Part shown: one piece after another, positions 41,484 to 51,563 of the stretch
Position numbering within the stretch: position 1 is the first letter of the stretch
Layout: every line of letters starts with the position of its first letter
DNA from: Tolypothrix sp. FACHB-123
GTDB lineage: Bacteria; Cyanobacteriota; Cyanobacteriia; Cyanobacteriales; Nostocaceae
Reading direction: 5' to 3'
Assembly (NCBI RefSeq): GCF_014697075.1
Contig: NZ_JACJRE010000008.1
Span: forward strand, 1-64,000
DNA: 64,000 bases
Position numbers and translations under genes: made by a program
The notes under the pieces: model-generated
What the model saw: only the letters and a program-made list of their open reading frames with translations
What the model was told of the DNA's origin: nothing
Database searches by the model: none

Positions 41484-44390
41484 ATGAAATTAACTTTTGT
41501 TGGGTTTGCTGTTCTCAGTGCAATCTGCATCTGTGCTATCGATCGCAATGGTGTTCGCGCACAAGTAATACCCGATCCCACCCTCAATACTTCTGTGACG
41601 GGAAGTCAGAGTTACACCATCACCAATGGTACTCGTGTCGGCAACAATTTATTTCATAGCTTTAGCCAATTCTCGATTCCTACTGGTGGTTCTGCATCAT
41701 TTAACAATCCTACTGATATTCAAAACATTTTTACACGGGTGACTGGTGGTAATATTTCCAATATAGATGGTGTCATCAGTGCCAATGGTAGTGCCAACCT
41801 ATTCTTACTTAACCCCGCAGGCATAATATTTGGACAACATGCCAAGTTGCAGATTGGCGGCTCCTTTGTCGGGACGACGGCCAGTAGTATTGAGTTTGCC
41901 GATGGCGTTGAATTTATTGCCATAAATCCTACTACTCTGCCATTGTTAACAATGAGTGTACCTATCGGCTTACAGATGGGTAGTTCTGCCAGTCAGATTC
42001 AGGTGCAGGGTCAAGGTAATGATGGCATTGTACCAACGAATAATTTAGGTATGGTCGCCAGTCCCGGACAGACTTTTGCCTTAGTTGGAGGAGAGATTAC
42101 ATTTACAGGTGGTGTAATTACTGCACCTTTCGGTCGAATTGAAGTAGGCGCAGTCAATAGTGGGAAGGTGAGTCTGATATCCACACCTACAGGATGGCAC
42201 TTAGGCTATAAAGAAGTTGCAGATTTGGGAGATATTCAATTTACACAGCGTTCCTCACTGTGGAATCCCTATCCAATGGGCAATCCGTTTGGTGGTATTC
42301 AAGTAGTCGGTAGAAATATTACCTTAAATCAATCGCAAATTGCTGGTGCAACAGTAAGTACTGGACAGGGTAGTGATATTACAGTGAATGCAGCGCGATC
42401 GCTCTCTTTGAGTGGAGTTAATCCTAATGCGTTTGCTCCCAGTGCTTGGATTGTCAATCAGGTAGCGCAAGGAGCCACAGGAAACGGTGGAGGCGTGAAT
42501 ATTCAAGCTGGGGATATAACTTTACAAGATGGTGCAGCCATTGAAACTTTCACCCTGGGTGCGGGATCGGCTGGCAAAGTCCAAGTAATTGCAGATACCA
42601 TTACGGCTAGTGGTAGCGTTGGCGTAACATCTCCCTTACGTCTATTTAGTAATACCACCAATAGCCGCATTGCCAGTGAAACTTATGCATCAGGAGATGG
42701 GGGAGATGTCAGTGCGATCGCTCGCAAACTGATTCTTGCAGATGGTGCAGCAGTGGAAACAGCTGTTTTTCCAGGAGCAACCGGAAAAGGGGGAAATATT
42801 TCTATTCAGGTCGCAGATGAGATTTATGTATCCGGACTTGCGCCTTTTCATCAAAGTGGTATTGCTGCTTACACATATGGGATTCGTAATAGTGGCAATA
42901 TCAGCGTTTCTTCAGGGACATTTAATCTGATCGATGGAGGAGCAATTACAACTTTTACTTCTCGCTTGCCAGGTTTAGCAGGTACGGGTATTGGTAATGC
43001 TGGAGATATAGAGGTAGTAGCACGAGAAAGTATTAATCTAGTAGGAACATCACCAATTTCCCCCATCCAGAGCAGCTTTATTGGCAGTGTGACTACAGGC
43101 TCTGGTACTACCGGCAATTTGTCTATAACAACACCGATCCTATCGATGCTAGACGGAGCTTCTTTAGGAGCGACTGCCTTACCTATGCTTGGTAGTATGG
43201 GAGATCCCAACCAGGGTAATAATCTAGGGAACAATGGCAACATCACTTTAAATATAAGCGATCGCTTAATCGTCAGTGGGATTAATCCTTTTACTGGTGA
43301 CAGCACCCTCTTAGGTAGTTTCACTGGTGGAAATAGCAATACTGGTGATGTAACAATCCTAACGAATCAATTGCTTGTGCTTGATGGCGGGGTAATTGGC
43401 AACACGACGTTTGGAGTCGGTAATGCAGGAACTTTAACTATCCAAGCAGATGAAATTCTGATAGATAGTAAAAATAACCTAGCTGGTGGGATTGTAGCTA
43501 ACGCCCGCATTTTGAATGAAAATCAACGCCAATTTTATGGTCTGCCAAATTCTCCCACAGGTAACACAGGTGTTTTGAACATCAATACTGATCAGTTAAC
43601 TCTTCGCAATGGAGGTATTATTAGCGTCACTCATCAAGGCATTGGCAACGCAGGAGAGTTAAATATCCAAGCCAATCAAATCTCTTTAGATGCTGGAGAA
43701 ATTAGTGCTACCACCGCATCAGGAAAAGGTGGCAACATTAATTTAGCAGTAAAAAATACAATCTTGAGCCGTAATGGTAGTCAAATCACTGCTGAAGCAG
43801 GTAGTAATGGTAATGGCGGTAACATCAACATTCATGCTCCGGTGATTGTCGGATTAGAAGACAGTGATATCATTGCTAATGCTTTTAAGGGTAATGGAGG
43901 TAATATTCAAATTAGTACTCAAGGCATTTTCGGTCTGCAATACCGCAACCAATTGACAAACGAAAGCGATATTACTGCTAGTTCACAATTTGGTATTAAC
44001 GGTACAGTCGATATTCATAATTTTGGCATTGATCCGAATTCTGGTTTAGTCGAACTACCTACAAATGTCACCGATTCATCCCAACAAATTGTTACAGGTT
44101 GTTCAGTAAATACTAGTAGTAGCTTTGTGGCTATTGGCAGAGGTGGAATACCACAAAATCCGGCTCAAGGAGTAGGGAGCGATCGCACTTGGTCTGATGT
44201 GCGTGATATCTCTACATTCCGGCAAAATCGCACAATTACAGCACAAATTCTCCAATCAAAAGAAGTACTTATTCAAGCTACATCTTGGCATCGTAACGCC
44301 CAAGGAAAAATTGAGTTAGTTGCAAGTCCATCTTCTATTGAGGGACAACAACCATTAACTTGTGCAGCGATTCCCCCCAGCAAACTATAA
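41484..44390 (+). CDS. TpsA-type exoprotein 5
   Basis: A 968-residue paralogue of copy 4. It differs at the N terminus, starting MKLTFVGF rather than MRAI, with a signal peptide ending near VRAQ and a diverged first strand (PDPTLNTSVTGSQSYTITNG). The TPS domain (NLFHSFSQFSIP, LFLLNPAGIIFGQHA), beta-helix and C-terminal signature (SDRTWSDVRDISTFR, IQATSWHRNAQGKIELVA, LTCAAI) are intact. It lies 63 bases after copy 4, so the two may share a transcript. Confidence 0.9.
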   Translation: MKLTFVGFAVLSAICICAIDRNGVRAQVIPDPTLNTSVTGSQSYTITNGTRVGNNLFHSFSQFSIPTGGSASFNNPTDIQNIFTRVTGGNISNIDGVISANGSANLFLLNPAGIIFGQHAKLQIGGSFVGTTASSIEFADGVEFIAINPTTLPLLTMSVPIGLQMGSSASQIQVQGQGNDGIVPTNNLGMVASPGQTFALVGGEITFTGGVITAPFGRIEVGAVNSGKVSLISTPTGWHLGYKEVADLGDIQFTQRSSLWNPYPMGNPFGGIQVVGRNITLNQSQIAGATVSTGQGSDITVNAARSLSLSGVNPNAFAPSAWIVNQVAQGATGNGGGVNIQAGDITLQDGAAIETFTLGAGSAGKVQVIADTITASGSVGVTSPLRLFSNTTNSRIASETYASGDGGDVSAIARKLILADGAAVETAVFPGATGKGGNISIQVADEIYVSGLAPFHQSGIAAYTYGIRNSGNISVSSGTFNLIDGGAITTFTSRLPGLAGTGIGNAGDIEVVARESINLVGTSPISPIQSSFIGSVTTGSGTTGNLSITTPILSMLDGASLGATALPMLGSMGDPNQGNNLGNNGNITLNISDRLIVSGINPFTGDSTLLGSFTGGNSNTGDVTILTNQLLVLDGGVIGNTTFGVGNAGTLTIQADEILIDSKNNLAGGIVANARILNENQRQFYGLPNSPTGNTGVLNINTDQLTLRNGGIISVTHQGIGNAGELNIQANQISLDAGEISATTASGKGGNINLAVKNTILSRNGSQITAEAGSNGNGGNINIHAPVIVGLEDSDIIANAFKGNGGNIQISTQGIFGLQYRNQLTNESDITASSQFGINGTVDIHNFGIDPNSGLVELPTNVTDSSQQIVTGCSVNTSSSFVAIGRGGIPQNPAQGVGSDRTWSDVRDISTFRQNRTITAQILQSKEVLIQATSWHRNAQGKIELVASPSSIEGQQPLTCAAIPPSKL

Positions 44391-44434
44391 CAGATGGCAC
44401 CCTGGGTTAACCAAGTTATAAACTATACCATTTT

Positions 44435-44439
44435 GGGAA
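44435..44439 (+). promoter_or_regulatory. Shared GGGAA box before tpsA 6
   Basis: CATTTTGGGAACTCTAG, exactly 41 nt before ATG 44476. Confidence 0.5.
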
Positions 44440-44475
44440 CTCTAGCGTTAGTTAGATTCAAGGATAATTTTAGGC

Positions 44476-46959
44476 ATGAGAGCGATCGCTTGTGTATCTA
44501 CGCTAATCATGGGGTTATTACCTGTGGCAATTTGCAAAAGTGCGATACTCCTTTGGAGTGGCTGCGCCAACGCTCAGGTAACATCTGATAATACAACCAA
44601 CACTATTGTTAACTCTAGTGGTAATGATTTTCAGATTCTCAATGGTATTGAAAAGGGTAATAATTTATTTCATAGTTTCAATAATTTCTCGGTGCCTACT
44701 GGTGGTTCAGCAACTTTTGATTTAGTCAATACAGCAAATATTACAAACATATTTAGTCGGGTAACTGGAGGAAATATTTCCGAAATTAATGGATTAATTC
44801 GCACAATTAATAGCAATAATTCCGTAAATTTATTTTTAATTAATCCCAAGGGAATTGTCTTTGGTAAAGATGCAGTTTTGAATATTAGTGGCTCATTTAT
44901 TGGGACTACTGCTAATAGTATAAAATTTGCTGATGGGGCTGAATTTAGCGCTTTGAGTCCCCAAGCTACACCATTATTCAGCATGAATGTTCCTATTGGG
45001 CTGCAAATGGGTAATCAGCCAGCATCTATACAAGTCCAAGGTAGCGGACATGGTATCAGTATTAATAATGTTCTAGCTCCTGTAGTTCACAATCCTAGCT
45101 CAACCATGTTACAAGTACAGCCAGGAAAAACTCTAGCTTTGATAGGTGGAAATCTGAGTTTGAATGGTGCAACTCTTATGGCTAAAACAGGGCATATAGA
45201 GTTAGGTAGTTTGGCAGATGCAGGTTTAGTTTCTTTAGCGCCAACTACTCAGGGCTATCAATTTGAGTATGGTAACGGACAAAGTTTTAGTGATATTCAA
45301 CTAATACAAAAATCGCTATTAGAAGTTAGTGGAGTAAATGCAGGTTCAATTCAGCTTCAAGGGCGTAAGATTGAATTTACTGAGGGTTCGCTATTGCTAT
45401 CAACAAATCTAGGCAATCTTCCCAGTGGAAATATTAATTTACAAGCATCAGAAGCAATCAATTTTATTGGCACAACATCCGATGGAAAAATTCGCAGTTG
45501 GATTCGTAGCGAAGCTTTAGGAAAAGGGAATGGGGCAAATATCCAAATTATTACTCCTCGTTTAACACTCCAGCAAGGTGCAGGAATAAATAATACAAGT
45601 TATGGAATTGCTGACAGTGGCAATATTCAGATTCAAGCAGCAAACATAGAAATATCAGGTTTCTCACCTCTGAATAATGCTGGCGTGTCAACCATGACTA
45701 CTAGCACATACGGTACAGGGAAAGCTGGTGACATTACTATTGATGGAAATACTTTACTAATATCTGATGGAGCTTCATTGTCCTCAGTCACATTTGGTCA
45801 AGGCTCTAGTGGTGAGGTAACAATTAATAATCAAAATATCACTGTCAAAGGAGAAAATCCTTTTGGGATTTATAGCAATATTACTACTACTACGTTAGCC
45901 TTGGGAAATGCTAAAGATTTGACACTGAATACTGGCACTTTACAAGTTCTAGATGGAGGTGCAATTGGTTCATCTGCATTTTTTATGGGTAATGGAGGGA
46001 ATGTCAATCTCACTGCTAGGGAAGCGATCGCCATTAGTGGTAAAAGTCCTAACAATAACAGTAGTATTAACTCTTCTGCATACCGTTTAAGTCCGCAACT
46101 GCTTCAATTCTTTAATTTGCCGAATATACTAACAGCTAATGCAGGTAAACTCAGCATTACTACACCAAACTTGATGTTGACAGATGGTGGTACAGTGAGC
46201 GTTACTAGTCAAGGTACTGGGAATGGTGGCAATCTCAATATTACCGCCGATCATATTCAATTAAAAAATCACAGCTTAATTCAAGCGCAGACAGAATCTG
46301 GTAATGGTGGTGACATCAGCCTGCAAGTAGGCAAATTTCTTCTTTTGCGCGATCGCAGTAATATTACGGCTACAGCTGGTGGTTCTGGCAATGGCGGTAA
46401 TATCAACATTAATGCACCTACTATTACTGCATGGGAAAACAGCGACATTATTGCTAATGCGGTGTTAGGAACTGGGGGAAATATCCAAATTGGCACTCAA
46501 GCTATTTTAGGATTAGAATTCCGTCCCCAACTCACCGATGACAGCGATATTACTGCTAGTTCACAATTTGGGGTTAGCGGTACAGTTGAAATTCACAACA
46601 TCGGTATCGATCCCAACTCTGGCTTAGTAGAATTACCAGCTAATGTTACCGATCCGTCCCGGCAAATTGCTAGTGGTTGTGCTGATGCTAATGGTAGTAG
46701 TTTTGTCGCTACGGGAAGGGGTGGTGTACCAGAAAATCCTAATCAAGAAGTAAGGAGCGATCGCACTTGGTCTGATGTGCGTGATATCTCCCCATACCGC
46801 GCAATTGGGGAAGTTACAGCATCAATTCCTCAATCAAGAGAGGTTATTGTCCAAGCCACTTCTTGGCATCGTAACACCAAAGGAAAAATTGAGTTAGTAG
46901 CAAATCAATCTCCTACTGTGCAGCACCCATTAACCTGTGCGGGAATTGCCAAAAAATAG
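44476..46959 (+). CDS. TpsA-type exoprotein 6
   Basis: An 827-residue protein, closest to copy 2. The signal peptide contains the same 24-bp insertion (LLWSGCAN). The TPS domain shows NLFHSFNNFSVP and LFLINPKGIVFGKDA. The beta-helix and C-terminal signature (SDRTWSDVRDISPYR, VQATSWHRNTKGKIELVA, LTCAGI) are complete. It is the last plus-strand gene of the array; 248 bases with short palindromes separate it from the convergent histidine kinase. Confidence 0.9.
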   Translation: MRAIACVSTLIMGLLPVAICKSAILLWSGCANAQVTSDNTTNTIVNSSGNDFQILNGIEKGNNLFHSFNNFSVPTGGSATFDLVNTANITNIFSRVTGGNISEINGLIRTINSNNSVNLFLINPKGIVFGKDAVLNISGSFIGTTANSIKFADGAEFSALSPQATPLFSMNVPIGLQMGNQPASIQVQGSGHGISINNVLAPVVHNPSSTMLQVQPGKTLALIGGNLSLNGATLMAKTGHIELGSLADAGLVSLAPTTQGYQFEYGNGQSFSDIQLIQKSLLEVSGVNAGSIQLQGRKIEFTEGSLLLSTNLGNLPSGNINLQASEAINFIGTTSDGKIRSWIRSEALGKGNGANIQIITPRLTLQQGAGINNTSYGIADSGNIQIQAANIEISGFSPLNNAGVSTMTTSTYGTGKAGDITIDGNTLLISDGASLSSVTFGQGSSGEVTINNQNITVKGENPFGIYSNITTTTLALGNAKDLTLNTGTLQVLDGGAIGSSAFFMGNGGNVNLTAREAIAISGKSPNNNSSINSSAYRLSPQLLQFFNLPNILTANAGKLSITTPNLMLTDGGTVSVTSQGTGNGGNLNITADHIQLKNHSLIQAQTESGNGGDISLQVGKFLLLRDRSNITATAGGSGNGGNININAPTITAWENSDIIANAVLGTGGNIQIGTQAILGLEFRPQLTDDSDITASSQFGVSGTVEIHNIGIDPNSGLVELPANVTDPSRQIASGCADANGSSFVATGRGGVPENPNQEVRSDRTWSDVRDISPYRAIGEVTASIPQSREVIVQATSWHRNTKGKIELVANQSPTVQHPLTCAGIAKK
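44548..44571 (+). repeat. 24-bp in-frame repeat insertion in signal peptide (copy B)
   Basis: Identical in sequence and protein position to the insertion at 33076-33099. Identity continues a few bases on both sides, which points to common descent or gene conversion rather than two separate insertions. Confidence 0.8.
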
Positions 46960-47207
46960 GATTGAAAAACATAGAACAAAAATCTAAACTAGTGTTAAAT
47001 GGCTTAAACATTATTAAATAATGTTCGTTTTGAATATGTACCTGTATACTTAGCACGGAGTTGGAGACATTCCGTCTCGGATCAGTTTTAGTCGGGGTTT
47101 AAATACCCGTCGGAAAATGTCTTTAATTTTGAATTTTGCGGAAAGATGCGTGCGGGGGTTCCCCTCGTTGAGTAACCTTTTCAAGACGAATTTTGAATTT
47201 TGAATTA

Positions 47208-48434
47208 TTAATCACTGATTAGGGGAACTTCAATAGTAAAGCAACTGCCTTTACCAACTTCGCTATTAACTAAGACATTACCGCCATGTTGTTCTACAAT
47301 CCGCTTTACCAAAACAAGTCCTAAGCCAGTTCCTTCATATTGACGATTCAAACCGCTATCTAATTGTACAAAAGGTTGAAAAAGTTTATTTATATCCTCT
47401 GGGGCGATACCAATACCAGTATCACTGACAGATATTCTTAACCAAGCATGATGACTTTGTGTAGTATCAATATGATGAAAATCGGATATATAGCTTGTAT
47501 GAGGTGATGTAGAAATAGAATAAACTTTTAACTTTACCCTACCACCATGAGCAGTAAATTTGACTGCATTACTAAGTAAATTAATAATTGATTGAGATAT
47601 GCGGCGTTTATCAAGGGTAATTTTCGTTAACTCAGGTTGAATCTCAGTAATTAATTCAATATCTTTATTAGCTGCTTGTTGACTAATCATGGGGAGAACA
47701 TCAGTACAGATTTCCTCAACACTAACCGATGACATATCAAGCTCTATTTTGTCGGCTTCAATTCTGGATAAATTTAAGACATCGTTAATTAATGACAGAA
47801 GATGTTGTCCGCTATTTTCGATTGTTGATAAAGCAGCTTTTTGGCGCTCGTTGATAGTACCATAAATTTCCTCGCTCAACCCTTCTGTCATACCTAAAAT
47901 AGCACTGAGAGGAGTACGAAGTTCATGACTCATAACTGAAAGAAAATTACTTTTTGCTTGATTAGCAATTTCGGCTTTCTCTTTTGCTTTAACTAGTTCA
48001 GCAGTACGTTCTTGAACAAGTTTTTCCAATTCTAATTGAAGCGTATACAAGGAAACATGAGTTTTTACCCTGGCTAATACTTCCTTTTTTTGGAAGGGTT
48101 TGCTAATGTAATCGACTGCTCCCAATTCTAAAGCACGTATTTTACTATTAGTATCAGATAAAGCAGTCATAAATATAATGGGAATTTTCTCTGTAATAGC
48201 ATTAGTTTTTAACCTGCGGCAAGTTTCAAATCCATCGATTCCTGGCATCATAACATCGAGGATAATTAAAGAGGGGTGAGCATATTCTGCTTGTTCAATA
48301 GCTGATTCTCCATCTGTAGCCATCAGCGTTTTCCAGCCGCATTCTTGAATAATTTCTGATAATAATTTGAGATTATTAGCATTATCATCAACTAACAGAA
48401 TATGTTTTGATCGGGTAAAACTGTCTTCTAGCAT
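47208..48434 (-). CDS. Response regulator-histidine kinase hybrid
   Basis: A 408-residue cytoplasmic protein starting at ATG 48434; the frame runs further up to a TTG without a ribosome site. A receiver domain (about 12-130, [11 protein letters not shown], phospho-acceptor in [14 protein letters not shown], lysine in ISKPFQ) is followed by a coiled coil, a HisKA domain with the phospho-histidine in [14 protein letters not shown], and an ATPase domain (SDTGIGIAPEDINKL, EGTGLGLVLVKRI). The receiver is strikingly similar to that of the kinase at 55.7 kb. It lies convergent to the tpsA array. Confidence 0.92.
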   Translation of the reverse strand: MLEDSFTRSKHILLVDDNANNLKLLSEIIQECGWKTLMATDGESAIEQAEYAHPSLIILDVMMPGIDGFETCRRLKTNAITEKIPIIFMTALSDTNSKIRALELGAVDYISKPFQKKEVLARVKTHVSLYTLQLELEKLVQERTAELVKAKEKAEIANQAKSNFLSVMSHELRTPLSAILGMTEGLSEEIYGTINERQKAALSTIENSGQHLLSLINDVLNLSRIEADKIELDMSSVSVEEICTDVLPMISQQAANKDIELITEIQPELTKITLDKRRISQSIINLLSNAVKFTAHGGRVKLKVYSISTSPHTSYISDFHHIDTTQSHHAWLRISVSDTGIGIAPEDINKLFQPFVQLDSGLNRQYEGTGLGLVLVKRIVEQHGGNVLVNSEVGKGSCFTIEVPLISD

Positions 48435-48824
48435 CTTCAATGCCTGTGCAAGTATAATTTCCAGTTTTATTCTGCTTTGAGCTACAAAAGCAAGTTTTAA
48501 TGTAGTTGGCTGCAATTGCCGACTTAGATGTAACCATCATCAACTTGTGCTGCTACCAGGTGTGAGTTTTTCTAGCAATCAAGATGAATGTTCAGGATCT
48601 CACTATGCAAAGCGATCGCACTACTGCTGAAGCAACCTCTGCGTCGGTGCTACAGAAAACAGTCATGGGTTAGCCTACTGTGACACAGTATTTAAATTTT
48701 CGACAATCGCCCACGAACTGATAGATCTGATGATTATCTGGGCAATATAACTTAGGTTGTATTATACAACACTTGTGTGATAAATCGCAATTAATTTAAG
48801 TTATATAAATCTGAGTGATTATTT
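48435..48824. other. Divergent intergenic region
   Basis: It separates the minus-strand kinase from the plus-strand CHAT gene and should contain both promoters. It holds one HIP1 site (near 48612) and an AT-rich right half. No ORF or RNA gene is seen. Confidence 0.5.
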
Positions 48825-51374
48825 ATGGCTTTATCAATAAAACAAAGTCTTTGGCTATATCCGTACATAAGTATTATTAACTTATGTTTATTATATAAAA
48901 TAACACCAACACAAGCAGCCGTACCAGTCACAATCCCTGTTGTTTCTTCGACTCAGGCGACTAACTTTCTCGAACAGGGACGAAACTTCTACAATGGGGG
49001 ACAGTTCGCAGAAGCTGTGCAGGCTTGGCAAACAGCGGTACAACAGTATCGCACTCAAGGCGATCGCATCAACGAAGCCCTAAGTTTAAGTTACCTTTCA
49101 TTGGCACAACAGGAACTGAATCAATGGGAAGCAGCCAGCCAATCAATCGAGCAAAGTCTCAAACTATTGCAGACAGCTAAACCCTCTGCTGACGCAATTT
49201 TATGGGCACAGGTACTCAATACCCAAGCCAATTTGCAATTGCATAATGGTAAAGCGGAAATTGCCCTAGAAACTTGGCAACAAGCGCAAAAATATTATGA
49301 GCAAGCTGGGGATACAATGGGCAGCTTGGGTAGTCAAATTAACCAGGCACAAGCTTTACAAACTTTGGGATTTTACCGTCGTTCTAAACAGCAACTAGAG
49401 GCGCTCACCCAAAAGCTACAAGCAACGCCAGATTCACAAGTGAAAGTCAATGGATTGCGATCGCTGGGTTTAGCTTTGCAAATGATTGGTGATTCTACCA
49501 AGAGTCAACAGTTGTTAGAGCAAAGTTTAGCGATCGCTCGCAAAATTGAACTAAAACCGCAGTTGAGTTCCATATTGCTGAATTTAGGCAAAAATGCTGT
49601 TGACTTGCAAAATCCCCAGATGGCATTAGATTATTTTGAACAGGCGCAACAGTTAGCTGTCAATCCCAGCGATCGCTTACAAGCACAGTTAGCCCAGTTT
49701 AAACTTTTCCTCGACTACGACAAGCCAGAACTGGCTACCCCAATAGCACCGCAAATATTACAACAACTTCGGGAATTACCTCCCAGTCATACTTCTCTTT
49801 ATACAGCGATTAATTTTGTTGCTACCTTAAATCGCCTCTCCAATCCGCAGCAAATTGTACCCTTAAAAGATTTGGCACAACTGATGGCAGTTACAGTTAA
49901 ATCTGCACAGCAAATTCAAGATGCCCAAGCAGAAGCTTATGCACTGCATCAGTGGGGAAAGCTCTATAGTCGGACACAACAGTTATCTCCAGCACAAGAA
50001 TTAACCCAGAAATCCCTCAACATTGCCCGTCAACTCCAAGCTGAGGATATCATTGCCCAATCTGCTTGGCAGGTGGGACAACTATATAAACAACAAGGCG
50101 ATCGCCCAAAAGCAATTACTGCCTATACTGAAGCTGTTAAAGCTTTAAAGTCAATCCGCCGGGATTTGGTTGCAGTCAACCCCGATATTCAGTTTTCCTT
50201 CCGAGAAAGTGTGGAGCCTGTTTACCGGGAATTAGTTGCTTTACTTCTAGATAATCAACCCAGCCAAGCATCACTCATCCAAGCCCGTGACTTAATTGAA
50301 GCATTGCAAGTTGCCGAACTCGATAACTTTTTCCGGGAAGCGTGTTTAGACAGGGCGCAGCAGATTGACCAAGTTGACTCCCAAGCCACTATTATCTACC
50401 CAATTATTTTGCCAGATCGCTTAGCGGTAATTCTCTCCAAAAGCGGACAACCTCTGCGTTACTATGTCACGCCAAAATCGCAAACAGAAATTGAACAAAC
50501 TCTCGGTAATTTGTTAGCTAGCTTTAATCCTGTTTCCGACGGCAAACAACGCGATCGCTTATCTCAAGAAATTTATGATTGGTTGATTCGCCCTGCGGAA
50601 ATGGATCGCGCCTTCCAAGATAGCAAAACACTGGTATTTGTTTTAGATGGACGCTTACGGAATATCCCGGTAGCCGCCTTGTATGACGGTCAGCAATATT
50701 TGATTGAGAAGTATGCAGTTGCCCTTTCCCCAGGAATGCAATTAATGGCGGCGCGATCGCTGTCTTCCAACCGCATCGATGCGATCGTTGGTGGTATCAG
50801 CCAATCGCGTCATGGGTTTAGTGCTTTACCTGCTGTGGAATCAGAAATCAAGCAAATCTCCAAAGCTGTACCATCTTCCCTATTGCTCAACCAACAATTT
50901 ACCAGTCAAGCCCTGGCCGATCGGGTGAAATTTAGTAGTGCTGATGTTGTCCATCTAGCCACCCACGGACAGTTTAGCTCTCGCTTAGAAGACACCTTCT
51001 TACTGACTTGGGATGGAGAAGTCAATATTAAAGAGTTGTCAGAACTCCTGAAAAACCGAGGTAACGATCCATCGAAAGCGATCGAATTGCTTGTACTCAG
51101 TGCCTGTGATACCGCCACCGGAGACGATCGCGCCGTTTTAGGATTAGCAGGCTTAGCTGTTAAATCTGGTGCCCGTTCTACCCTCGCTACCCTCTGGCCA
51201 GTCAAAGATAAAGCTGCCGAAATGCTAATGACACGTTTTTATGACCAACTACGACAACCTAACATCTCTAAAGCGGAAGCATTAAGGCAAGCCCAAATTA
51301 ATTTAATTCGCCAAACTGATTTTCGCGATCCTTTCTTTTGGTCTGCCTTTGTTTTGGTTGGCAATTGGCTCTAA
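48825..51374 (+). CDS. TPR-CHAT domain protein (caspase-like)
   Basis: An 849-residue protein. The N terminus has a hydrophobic export segment (LWLYPYISIINLCLLYKI, then TQAAV). Tetratricopeptide repeats fill about 45-450 (LSLSYLSLAQQELNQWEAAS and similar). The C-terminal 290 residues form a CHAT peptidase domain with the catalytic histidine in HLATHGQF (about 711) and cysteine in LSACDTATGDDRAV (about 760), and it ends FFWSAFVLVGNWL. CHAT proteases are effectors in several bacterial systems. In cyanobacteria such TPR-CHAT genes are often near TpsA/TpsB and DUF928 genes, as here, suggesting a role in handling or sensing the surface proteins. Confidence 0.92.
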   Translation: MALSIKQSLWLYPYISIINLCLLYKITPTQAAVPVTIPVVSSTQATNFLEQGRNFYNGGQFAEAVQAWQTAVQQYRTQGDRINEALSLSYLSLAQQELNQWEAASQSIEQSLKLLQTAKPSADAILWAQVLNTQANLQLHNGKAEIALETWQQAQKYYEQAGDTMGSLGSQINQAQALQTLGFYRRSKQQLEALTQKLQATPDSQVKVNGLRSLGLALQMIGDSTKSQQLLEQSLAIARKIELKPQLSSILLNLGKNAVDLQNPQMALDYFEQAQQLAVNPSDRLQAQLAQFKLFLDYDKPELATPIAPQILQQLRELPPSHTSLYTAINFVATLNRLSNPQQIVPLKDLAQLMAVTVKSAQQIQDAQAEAYALHQWGKLYSRTQQLSPAQELTQKSLNIARQLQAEDIIAQSAWQVGQLYKQQGDRPKAITAYTEAVKALKSIRRDLVAVNPDIQFSFRESVEPVYRELVALLLDNQPSQASLIQARDLIEALQVAELDNFFREACLDRAQQIDQVDSQATIIYPIILPDRLAVILSKSGQPLRYYVTPKSQTEIEQTLGNLLASFNPVSDGKQRDRLSQEIYDWLIRPAEMDRAFQDSKTLVFVLDGRLRNIPVAALYDGQQYLIEKYAVALSPGMQLMAARSLSSNRIDAIVGGISQSRHGFSALPAVESEIKQISKAVPSSLLLNQQFTSQALADRVKFSSADVVHLATHGQFSSRLEDTFLLTWDGEVNIKELSELLKNRGNDPSKAIELLVLSACDTATGDDRAVLGLAGLAVKSGARSTLATLWPVKDKAAEMLMTRFYDQLRQPNISKAEALRQAQINLIRQTDFRDPFFWSAFVLVGNWL

Positions 51375-51563
51375 TTAAGTAATTTCACTTAATTAACTTT
51401 CTAAAAATTCAGTGTTATTTTACACGTAAAAAACCAATTTTCATGTATATTCCTAGTTAGGTATTTACTCCTGTGAATTTGTATCTAAATTTATTTTCAA
51501 GCTTCTTCCCACAGTCAGAAACAGCCTATTTACTATTACTTTTGATCCCTTGAGGTGCAGATC

